Shown here: piece by piece, positions 1 to 5,123 of the stretch
How positions within the stretch are numbered: position 1 is the first letter of the stretch
Layout: each line of letters opens with the position of its first letter
Assembly (NCBI GenBank): GCA_030834765.1
Contig: JAUQXG010000264.1
Coordinates: forward strand, 1-5,123
DNA length: 5,123 nucleotides
Direction: 5' to 3'
Source of the DNA: Lutispora sp.
GTDB lineage: Bacteria > Bacillota > Clostridia > Lutisporales > Lutisporaceae
Notes under the pieces: model-generated
What the model was told of the DNA's origin: nothing
The model's input: only the letters and a program-made list of their open reading frames with translations
Database searches by the model: none
Program-made: the position numbers and the translations under genes

Positions 1-309
1 GATGTATTTGTACACGATGATATTAAAAACTTTATTATTGATATATCTGAGGCTACAAGAAAAGATGAAAGAATAGAATTAGGACTTAGTCCCAGAGCTA
101 CTATGGCTTTATATAAGGCTGCTCAAGGATTTGCGTTTATAAATGCCAGAGAATTTGTAAAGCCTGATGATATTATTTATCTTGCACCTATGGTGTTATC
201 CCATAGAGTTATTCTAAAAGCCTATGGCATAAAAGTAGAAAGCACATCAGATAAAGTGATAGCTGACATTGTAAATAGCATATCTATTCCTCTAGAGTCT
301 GTGAATTAG
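1..309 (+). CDS. MoxR-family AAA+ ATPase, C-terminal fragment
   Basis: The reading frame is open from base 1 to a TAG stop, followed at once by a second in-frame TAG. It gives the last 102 residues of a protein whose start lies outside the window. Residues 28-37 (GLSPRATMAL) match the sensor-2 segment of MoxR ATPases, with R32 as the expected ATP-sensing arginine. The following stretch, with AREFVKPDDI and LAPMVLSHRVIL, is the typical lid (AAA_lid_2) helical region. Walker A and B motifs would lie upstream and cannot be checked. MoxR proteins are hexameric cytoplasmic ATPases thought to remodel or activate partner proteins, often with VWA or DUF58 partners encoded next door. The DUF58 gene follows after 13 bases, which supports this call. 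An internal ATG at 103 is not the real start, because the homologous lid and sensor-2 sequence begins upstream of it. Confidence 0.9.
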   Translation, partial: DVFVHDDIKNFIIDISEATRKDERIELGLSPRATMALYKAAQGFAFINAREFVKPDDIIYLAPMVLSHRVILKAYGIKVESTSDKVIADIVNSISIPLESVN

Positions 310-310
310 T

Positions 311-316
311 AGGTGA
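311..316 (+). promoter_or_regulatory. Ribosome binding site of the DUF58 gene
   Basis: AGGTGA lies 6 bases before the ATG at 323 and partly overlaps the second of the two tandem stop codons that end the MoxR gene. This fixes the start of the DUF58 gene and suggests translation coupled to the upstream gene. Confidence 0.75.
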
Positions 317-322
317 AGATAA

Positions 323-1459
323 ATGAATTCGCTTTGGTTTATTATAGCTGCTCTAGCCATTATATTTTTAGAAGGGATAATCTATAAAAAATTAGTTTTC
401 AAAGGATTAACGATAAATAGAAAGTTTAACCCTGGTGGAGCATTTCCGGGAGATGCGCTGACCCTAGAATTCACTTTGATTAACAATAAAATGCTTCCTG
501 TTTCTTGGCTTGATGTAAAACAGGTTTTTCCTATAGGATTGAACTTTAACAATGAATCTATGGTTTCTTCTTTAGGAAAAGAACAATTTATTCACAGACT
601 TAATTTATATATACTGCCATTTCAGAAAGTTACCAGAAAGTATTTGCTTCGTGCTGAGAAAAGAGGCTTTTATGAGATTAAGGGAATAGATATGGAGACT
701 ACCAATCTTTTTGGTACAGAAAAATATTATGCTCAAATAAATGCACCTGCTTTTATATCTGTTTATCCAAAGTTAAGAGATTTGAAGGATTCTATAATGA
801 TAGCCAGCAGCTTCCAGGGAGAGAATATGGTAAAGAGATGGATTATGGAAGACCCCTTAACAATACTTGGCATAAGAGATTATCAAAGTTCAGACAATTT
901 AAAGAATGTGAATTGGAAGGCTACAGCAAAGTATGGAGAGCTGAAAGTAAATACCTATGCATATACTGCGGATACAAAGGCCATTATTTTATACAATTTA
1001 GAAGCAAATGATGAGATATGGAAAGGGCAAAGCTACGATGAGGTAGAGAAAACCATTGAAGCGGCAGCATCCTTAATCCAGCTGCTAATCAGGCAAGGTA
1101 TTCCTTGTGGGTTTGCTACCAATGCACTCATGGCAGGTCAGGAGTATGACGACTTTGCACTTAGGTTTGGAAGCGACAACAAGCATTTTACAAATATGCT
1201 GGATCATATGGCTAGAATACAAATGTATAAGAAATCTCATATCGCAGATACAATAAGAAAAATAAAATCTCATATTACTTGGGGGACTATAGTGATAATA
1301 ATAACCACGGTAATAAAGGATGAAATGCTTCAAGGATTAAGGACACTTGGAATGCAGGATATAAAAATTATTGCATTGCAAAATGAATCTAATAAGAGTT
1401 TAAAAGATTTTCCAATATACTACTTGAAAGACAAGGATGAGCAGTATGAAAAGAATTGA
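323..1459 (+). CDS. DUF58 domain protein (MoxR partner)
   Basis: A 378-residue protein that starts with one hydrophobic segment (about residues 4-20), so it is probably membrane-anchored with most of the chain on one face. Residues 114-131 contain RGFYEIKG...LFGT, the conserved segment before the DUF58 core, where many family members read DPFG. The hallmark DUF58 motif is at 183-212: GIRDYQSSDN, then VNWKATAK and LKVNTY, matching the family pattern R-x-Y-x-x-x-D...W-x-A-[ST]-A+. A VWA-like fold follows, but the strand at 219-230 (KAIILYNLEAND) lacks the DxSxS metal-site motif seen in many relatives. DUF58 proteins are commonly encoded beside MoxR ATPases and are presumed to be their partners or adaptors; the biochemical role is not established. 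The gene overlaps the next one, so the three genes are probably co-transcribed and translationally coupled. Confidence 0.88.
   Translation: MNSLWFIIAALAIIFLEGIIYKKLVFKGLTINRKFNPGGAFPGDALTLEFTLINNKMLPVSWLDVKQVFPIGLNFNNESMVSSLGKEQFIHRLNLYILPFQKVTRKYLLRAEKRGFYEIKGIDMETTNLFGTEKYYAQINAPAFISVYPKLRDLKDSIMIASSFQGENMVKRWIMEDPLTILGIRDYQSSDNLKNVNWKATAKYGELKVNTYAYTADTKAIILYNLEANDEIWKGQSYDEVEKTIEAAASLIQLLIRQGIPCGFATNALMAGQEYDDFALRFGSDNKHFTNMLDHMARIQMYKKSHIADTIRKIKSHITWGTIVIIITTVIKDEMLQGLRTLGMQDIKIIALQNESNKSLKDFPIYYLKDKDEQYEKN
1433..1437 (+). promoter_or_regulatory. Ribosome binding site inside the DUF58 gene, decides start of the membrane protein
   Basis: AAGGA is 8 bases before the ATG at 1446 but directly touches the ATG at 1437, so it can only serve the former. 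It lies within the DUF58 coding sequence, whose stop is at 1457-1459, so the two genes overlap by 14 bases (23 if the earlier ATG were used). Confidence 0.55.
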
Positions 1460-2783
1460 TTATAGTGAATTGGCATTGCGAATATTGTCATCGATGACAC
1501 AAGGGACTTTTTTATATTTGATACTATCTTTGATAAATTATTGGTTTTCTATGAAGGGCATAAGTCTAATCCTCACTGTAATAACACTATTTGTTTCTCT
1601 TTTTGTATTCATGATTCTCGAAAATATAAATATAAAAGCTTCAACGAGACAAATAGCTTATCTTTGTATAGGAGTATTGGTCAGTATAGGTATAGTCACT
1701 ATATCCAATATAGATAGATCTATCCCAACTTTATTTGTTTGTGCTTCGGAGTATTTTGTGGTTTGGATAAGCATAATAAAATCAGCAAATTGTCCAATCT
1801 CCGGTTTGTATGATAGAGAATCCTTTTATCGAAACATGGCTATTATTTTTGTGATAAATATAATATATTACACCATTGGTAATTTCATAGAATATTCTCC
1901 TGATATAAATCAGGCCAGCATCATGTTCATTATCTTCAGTCTTCTTTTACTGATTGGAATCAGAAGTGAGAGCACAATGAAAAATCGTGATGATACTACA
2001 AAGTTTACACAGGAAGCTATAAAGATTATTGTAATAGTGTTATTGGTTTTTGTTTTTTCATCCTCTTGGCTTCAAGCAAATATAATTTTACTGATAAAAT
2101 TTGCTGCTGGATTGGTTTTTCAAGGAATATATTTTTTATCGAAACCAGTTTTATATATGCTCACCTTTATTGCAGAAAAGCTTAGAAGTATGGTAGTCGC
2201 TAAAGGAGGCTTAGATTCCGGCATCTCCGGAGATGCTGGAAAACCACCAGATGCGCTGGCAGAATGGGATTCCTATCATATTGAACAGATAGGTTCAGTG
2301 ATTTCTATTATTGTAGTTTCGCTGATTTTAGCCTCCATCATATATTTTAGCTATAAGCATTTCATAAAGGCCAAAGCGAAAGGAAGTCAGCGTGATTATT
2401 CTGAGTCCAGAGAGTTCATACTTAAGTCAAAGGATCATAAGGATAATGGCAGATTTGATAAAGTGAAAAAAAGGCTAAACAATATTTTAGATAATATAAA
2501 GCTTGGAATAAGTGCTGATTATGACTTAAAAATCAGAAATGAATATAAAAGATTCTTAATTGCTTTGCAAAATAGAGGAATAGTCAAAGATAATATAACC
2601 GCTTCTGGTATTTTCAAACAATTAAAGGGAGAATTGAGTAATAGTAAAGATGGGCTAGAGGCGTTGACGTATATTTATGAAAAGATTAGATATGGCGGAA
2701 AAGGATCTAATAAGGAAGAATATGAGAGTTTTCAAAGTTCCATTAAAGCGGTTATGAGAGAATTAAAGGACGTAACAATCTAA
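1446..2783 (+). CDS. Polytopic membrane protein with DUF4129-like cytoplasmic tail
   Basis: The protein has 445 residues from the ATG at 1446, or 448 from an in-frame ATG at 1437. I prefer 1446 because AAGGA at 1433-1437 sits 8 bases before it, whereas it abuts the earlier ATG. Residue numbers here count from 1437. Hydrophobic segments lie near 22-38, 41-62, 72-90, 97-114, 132-152, 158-175, 193-211, 214-234 and 285-305, so about nine membrane passes. A charged linker follows. A tail at about 370-446 contains NEYKRFLIALQNRG and YIYEKIRYGG, which resemble DUF4129, the domain that ends many transglutaminase-like proteins in MoxR/DUF58 clusters. The 234-285 loop is short, and I see no transglutaminase Cys-His-Asp domain, so the protein may keep only the membrane and tail parts. 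It overlaps the DUF58 gene and is probably the last gene of that operon. The family assignment is by motif only. Confidence 0.75.
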   Translation: MKRIDYSELALRILSSMTQGTFLYLILSLINYWFSMKGISLILTVITLFVSLFVFMILENINIKASTRQIAYLCIGVLVSIGIVTISNIDRSIPTLFVCASEYFVVWISIIKSANCPISGLYDRESFYRNMAIIFVINIIYYTIGNFIEYSPDINQASIMFIIFSLLLLIGIRSESTMKNRDDTTKFTQEAIKIIVIVLLVFVFSSSWLQANIILLIKFAAGLVFQGIYFLSKPVLYMLTFIAEKLRSMVVAKGGLDSGISGDAGKPPDALAEWDSYHIEQIGSVISIIVVSLILASIIYFSYKHFIKAKAKGSQRDYSESREFILKSKDHKDNGRFDKVKKRLNNILDNIKLGISADYDLKIRNEYKRFLIALQNRGIVKDNITASGIFKQLKGELSNSKDGLEALTYIYEKIRYGGKGSNKEEYESFQSSIKAVMRELKDVTI

Positions 2784-2951
2784 GATTTTTACATGCAAAT
2801 ATAAATCATACTTGGAAAAATAATTATTTTTATGATATATTTAGATAAATACTTGTATTATTAATAATTTATGGGCATATGAAGGAAAATAGATGAATAT
2901 ACTGACTAATTATTTTCTTGAATATAACTAACATAGAAGAAGGTGTATTAT
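2784..2951. other. AT-rich intergenic region before glnS
   Basis: This 168-base gap separates the membrane protein gene from glnS. It has no ORF worth reporting, no T-box sequence and no GC-rich terminator hairpin. It holds two pure-AT palindromes, a 16-base one at 2816-2831 and a 12-base one at 2857-2868. A weak promoter candidate is TTGGAA (2812-2817), 18 bases, TATATT (2836-2841). In such AT-rich DNA all of these could be chance. A separate promoter for glnS is expected from the gap size and change of function, but I cannot place it firmly. Confidence 0.5.
2940..2945 (+). promoter_or_regulatory. Ribosome binding site of glnS
   Basis: AAGGTG lies 6 bases before the ATG at 2952. An in-frame GTG at 2943 overlaps this site and so is unlikely to be the start; it would add only three residues. 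Confidence 0.75.
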
Positions 2952-4616
2952 ATGGAAACAAATACTTCCACAAATAACAATTTTATAAAAAATATTGTCA
3001 ATGAGGACTTAAAGACAGGAAAGCGTAAAGAGATTATTACTCGGTTTCCTCCAGAGCCTAATGGTTATCTGCATATAGGTCATGCTAAGGCAATTACTTT
3101 GAATTTTGAGTTGGCTGACGAATTTGGAGGTAAGACAAATCTTAGATTTGACGATACAAACCCAGTGAAAGAAGATATAGAATACGTAGATTCCATACAA
3201 GAGGATATAAGCTGGCTTGGATTCCAATGGGAAAATCTATACTTTGCATCTGACTATTTTGAAGAGATGTATGAAAGAGCAGTTTTATTAATAAAAAAAG
3301 GTAAAGCTTTTGTATGTGATTTAAGCGCAGATGAGATAAAAGAGTATAGAGGAAACCTTACAGCGCCTGGCAAAGAAAGCCCTTATAGAGAAAGAAGTGC
3401 AATAGAAAACCTAGAGCTTTTCGAAAAAATGAAAAACGGTGAATTTAAAGATGGAGAAAAGGTTTTAAGAGCAAAGATTGATATGAGCTCACCAAATATA
3501 AACATGAGAGATCCTGTAATCTATAGAGTTGTTCACACAACACATCACAATACAGGAGATAAGTGGTGTATCTATCCTATGTATGATTATGCCCATCCTC
3601 TTGAGGATGCCATAGAAGGGATTACCCACTCTATATGCACATTGGAATTTGAAGATCATAGGCCCTTTTATGATTGGGTAGTGAGAGAATGTGAAATGAA
3701 ATCTGTACCTCAACAAATTGAATTTGCCAGATTAAATCTTACGAATACAGTAATGAGCAAAAGATTTTTAAAACAGCTTGTAGATGAAAATCATGTGGAT
3801 GCATGGGATGATCCAAGAATGCCAACTATATCAGGGCTTAGAAGAAGAGGATATACCCCAGAGTCTATAAGAAACTTTTGCAGAGAAATAGGAGTTGCAA
3901 AGAGCAATAGTATTGTTGATTTTCAAATGCTGGAGCATTTTATTAGAGAAGATTTGAAAATGAAAGCACCAAGGACCATGGCAGTGCTAAAACCCTTGAA
4001 GGTTATCATAACAAATTATCCAGAGGATAAAGTGGAGATGCTTGAAGTAGAGAATAATTTGGATAATTTAGAGATGGGTAACAGAGAGATAACATTTTCA
4101 AGAGAAATATATATAGAACAAGATGACTTCATGGAAAACCCTATTCCAAAGTATTTTAGACTATTTCCAGGAAATGAAGTGAGGCTAAAAGGTGCTTATT
4201 TCATTAAATGCAATGAAGTAATCAAAGATGATGCTGGCAATATTCTAGAGCTTCACTGTACCTATGATCCAGAAACAAAGAGTGGAAGCGGGTTTACAGG
4301 AAGAAAAGTAAAAGGAACAATCCATTGGGTTGATGCGAAAAATGGAGTTCCTGCGGAGTTTAGATTGTTTCATCATTTGATTTTAGAAGGGAAGAAAGAA
4401 GAGGGAAAGACCTTCCTAGATTATATAAATCCAGATTCAATGGAAATTCTTCAAGGATTTATTGAACCTTCTATGAAATCTTCAAAGCCACAGGATAAGT
4501 TCCAATTTTTCAGGCATGGCTATTTCAATGTGGATACCAGATATACAACAGATGAAAAGCTTGTGTTTAACAGGATTGTATCATTAAAGAGTTCTTTTGA
4601 TACAGGTAAGAAGTAA
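2952..4616 (+). CDS. glnS: Glutaminyl-tRNA synthetase (GlnRS)
   Basis: A class I aminoacyl-tRNA synthetase of 554 residues that joins glutamine to tRNA-Gln in the cytoplasm using ATP. The Rossmann catalytic domain starts with [15 protein letters not shown]; the HIGH motif is at 41-44 and the PPEPNG signature at 33-38. LRFDDTNP follows at 64-71. The second ATP-binding motif is VMSKR at 267-271, the GlnRS form of KMSKS. D67 and Y211 fall where the E. coli enzyme has its glutamine-binding pair, and C229 is also at the position known from E. coli to matter for rejecting glutamate. These residues, with PPEPNG rather than the bacterial GluRS pattern, argue for GlnRS over GluRS. From about 340 to the end lie the beta-barrel anticodon-binding domains, with intact motifs such as KGTIHWVDA. 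The length equals that of the E. coli enzyme, so the gene looks complete. No T-box precedes it, unlike the gene downstream. Confidence 0.97.
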   Translation: METNTSTNNNFIKNIVNEDLKTGKRKEIITRFPPEPNGYLHIGHAKAITLNFELADEFGGKTNLRFDDTNPVKEDIEYVDSIQEDISWLGFQWENLYFASDYFEEMYERAVLLIKKGKAFVCDLSADEIKEYRGNLTAPGKESPYRERSAIENLELFEKMKNGEFKDGEKVLRAKIDMSSPNINMRDPVIYRVVHTTHHNTGDKWCIYPMYDYAHPLEDAIEGITHSICTLEFEDHRPFYDWVVRECEMKSVPQQIEFARLNLTNTVMSKRFLKQLVDENHVDAWDDPRMPTISGLRRRGYTPESIRNFCREIGVAKSNSIVDFQMLEHFIREDLKMKAPRTMAVLKPLKVIITNYPEDKVEMLEVENNLDNLEMGNREITFSREIYIEQDDFMENPIPKYFRLFPGNEVRLKGAYFIKCNEVIKDDAGNILELHCTYDPETKSGSGFTGRKVKGTIHWVDAKNGVPAEFRLFHHLILEGKKEEGKTFLDYINPDSMEILQGFIEPSMKSSKPQDKFQFFRHGYFNVDTRYTTDEKLVFNRIVSLKSSFDTGKK

Positions 4617-4639
4617 ACTTGTTAATAGAACGAACTATA

Positions 4640-4668
4640 TTGACATAAATATTATAATATAGTAGAAT
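4640..4668 (+). promoter_or_regulatory. Promoter candidate P1 (sigma-A type)
   Basis: A perfect -35 box TTGACA (4640-4645) is followed after 17 bases by TAGAAT (4663-4668), one mismatch from TATAAT. The start would be near 4675, about 100 bases before the base of the T-box Stem I, giving a leader of about 420 bases. It lies 23 bases after the glnS stop. The match is strong by sequence, but P2 sits better with a normal T-box leader, so which one is used is unknown. Confidence 0.65.
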
Positions 4669-4681
4669 GCTATAAAAGAAT

Positions 4682-4730
4682 CTTCCATTTGAGATATTCT
4701 GTTATAAGAATGCTTGTAATAAAATGGAGG
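4682..4730 (+). repeat. Two-part inverted repeat between the promoters
   Basis: CTTCCATTT (4682-4690) can pair with AAATGGAGG (4722-4730) over nine positions with one wobble pair. Inside it, ATTCT (4696-4700) and AGAAT (4707-4711) can form a second hairpin with a 6-base loop. The sequence after it has only a weak T run, so it is not a clear intrinsic terminator. It could be an extra structure at the 5' end of a P1 transcript, a poor glnS terminator, or chance. Confidence 0.4.
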
Positions 4731-4743
4731 TTTACTTGGAGCT

Positions 4744-4772
4744 TTGTGTCATCTTGATAGAGTCGTTATAAT
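4744..4772 (+). promoter_or_regulatory. Promoter candidate P2 just upstream of the T-box
   Basis: TTGTGT (4744-4749) is followed after 17 bases by a perfect TATAAT (4767-4772). The start would be near 4779, right at the 5' side of Stem I, which is where T-box transcripts usually begin. The -35 box is weaker than in P1, but the spacing, -10 box and position make this a good candidate for the main promoter of the downstream synthetase gene. Confidence 0.65.
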
Positions 4773-4775
4773 AAT

Positions 4776-5043
4776 GCTTTGAAGGGAACTAGTAAACATG
4801 ACCCTGCTTTCAGAGAGCTGCCACTTGGGTGAAAGGCAGAAGCAGAATTGTTGAACTCATCCTGGAGCTGCTGAACCGAAATAAGAGGCCATATTTTTTA
4901 AAGGATATGCATCTTTTTAATTTCAGCCGGATAAATCCGTTAAAGTTTTTAAGTTGGATTTTCGTGCATGAGCAATGTATGTGAAGTCAATTAGAGTGGT
5001 ACCGCGAACCTTCGTCTCTATTTAGGAGATGAAGGTTCTTTTA
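4776..5043 (+). promoter_or_regulatory. T-box riboswitch, predicted tRNA-Leu-responsive (CTC specifier)
   Basis: The full order of T-box elements is visible. Stem I: AGTA (4791-4794) faces GAA (4853-4855) in the specifier loop, the usual loop-E arrangement. The next triplet, CTC (4856-4858), followed by A, is the likely specifier for leucine. CTGCTT/AAGCAG (4804-4809/4840-4845) and CTGCC/GGCAG (4818-4822/4835-4839) form the distal stem and enclose the AG bulge (CAGAGAG, 4811-4817). GCCGG (4926-4930) and CCGTTA (4937-4942) mark the Stem II A/B region. A Stem III hairpin is at 4963-4981 (CGTGCAT/ATGTATG). The T-box TGGTACCGCG is at 4997-5006; its TGGT would pair with an ACCA tRNA end, and a Leu tRNA normally has discriminator A. 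AGAG (4993-4996) can pair with CTCT (5016-5019) as the antiterminator base, in competition with the terminator. Uncharged tRNA-Leu should switch the downstream gene on. The base of Stem I is weakly defined. Confidence 0.93.
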
Positions 5044-5048
5044 TTTTA
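5006..5048 (+). terminator. Intrinsic terminator of the T-box leader
   Basis: Positions 5007-5018 pair with 5026-5037 in a 12-pair stem with one G-T wobble and a 7-base loop, extended by a G-C pair (5006/5038). A T-rich run follows (TTTTATTTT). The left arm overlaps the T-box antiterminator strand, so the two folds exclude each other, as expected for transcription attenuation. Confidence 0.92.
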
Positions 5049-5085
5049 TTTAAGTTCAATTTAATTTTACGCAGCATAGCTGCAG

Positions 5086-5092
5086 AAAGGAG
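5086..5092 (+). promoter_or_regulatory. Ribosome binding site of the T-box-controlled gene
   Basis: AAAGGAG lies 5 bases before the ATG at 5098. A small perfect hairpin, GCAGC/GCTGC with loop ATA (5071-5083), stands just upstream and leaves the site free. Confidence 0.8.
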
Positions 5093-5097
5093 TCAAT

Positions 5098-5123
5098 ATG
5101 AAAGATTATAATCCAAAAGAGAT
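5098..5123 (+). CDS. leuS: Start of a T-box-controlled gene, probably leucyl-tRNA synthetase (partial)
   Basis: Only eight full codons are present (MKDYNPKE) before the window ends. The ATG has a strong ribosome binding site and follows the T-box terminator by about 50 bases. An N-terminus with YNPKE is common in clostridial LeuRS, where it leads into an IE-x-KWQ motif that would lie just outside the window. The CTC specifier in the leader independently points to leucine. LeuRS would charge tRNA-Leu in the cytoplasm and be induced when charged tRNA-Leu is scarce. Another leucine-linked gene, such as a biosynthesis or transport gene, cannot be excluded from eight residues, and ValRS proteins can also carry a YNPK-like start. 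Confidence 0.7.

Noticed and set aside
103..309. Separate small 68-residue gene
   Set aside because: The same frame is open to the window edge, and the sensor-2 motif starts before the ATG, so this is the end of the MoxR ATPase.
1085..1333. Minus-strand ORF of 82 codons
   Set aside because: It lies wholly inside the well-supported DUF58 gene, has no recognisable motif and looks like a chance open frame.
2816..2831. Palindrome as terminator of the MoxR/DUF58 operon
   Set aside because: It is made only of A and T, would form a very weak hairpin, and palindromes of this kind arise often by chance in such sequence.
2943..2951. GTG start for glnS, adding three residues
   Set aside because: The GTG is part of the ribosome binding site AAGGTG that serves the ATG at 2952.
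3009..3227. Minus-strand ORF of 72 codons
   Set aside because: It is antisense to the catalytic domain of glnS, with no ribosome site or family resemblance that I can see.
3489..3716. Minus-strand ORF of 75 codons
   Set aside because: It is antisense to conserved glnS sequence; the open frame is explained by the codon pattern of glnS.
4653..4658. TATAAT as the -10 box for TTGACA at 4640
   Set aside because: The spacing would be only 7 bases; TAGAAT at 4663 gives the proper 17.

Overview
The window looks like chromosomal DNA of a low-GC, Gram-positive bacterium of the Clostridia type. It is strongly AT-rich, with AGGAGG-type ribosome binding sites and TTGACA/TATAAT-type promoters. It carries a T-box leader, a control device largely confined to Firmicutes and relatives. 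All genes I can support lie on the + strand. No mobile element, CRISPR array, tRNA or rRNA gene was seen.

Bases 1-2783 are a tightly packed operon end. It contains the C-terminal third of a MoxR-type AAA+ ATPase (cut by the window edge), a complete DUF58 protein, and a polytopic membrane protein whose cytoplasmic tail resembles DUF4129. The first two genes are 13 bases apart and the last two overlap. MoxR/DUF58/membrane-protein clusters are widespread and are thought to act as chaperone-like systems at the envelope, but their exact client is unknown in most bacteria. In many such clusters the third gene carries an extracytoplasmic transglutaminase-like domain; here that domain is not visible.

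Bases 2784-2951 are an AT-rich gap without a gene or convincing terminator. Bases 2952-4616 encode a full-length glutaminyl-tRNA synthetase (GlnRS), very close in layout to the Escherichia coli enzyme. This is notable because many Firmicutes make Gln-tRNA indirectly with GatCAB.

Bases 4617-5097 are a long regulatory region. Two promoter-like sequences lie in tandem, followed by a complete T-box riboswitch with a Stem I AG bulge, a CTC (Leu) specifier, a CCGTTA element, a TGGTACCGCG T-box sequence and an intrinsic terminator. It controls the gene whose first eight codons are in the window (from 5098). The specifier and N-terminus together suggest leucyl-tRNA synthetase. Uncharged tRNA-Leu would stabilise the antiterminator and switch this gene on.

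I found no clearly undescribed system. The most interesting points are the transglutaminase-free MoxR/DUF58/DUF4129 cluster with a degenerate VWA metal site, and the tandem promoters and repeated start-region sequence upstream of the T-box.
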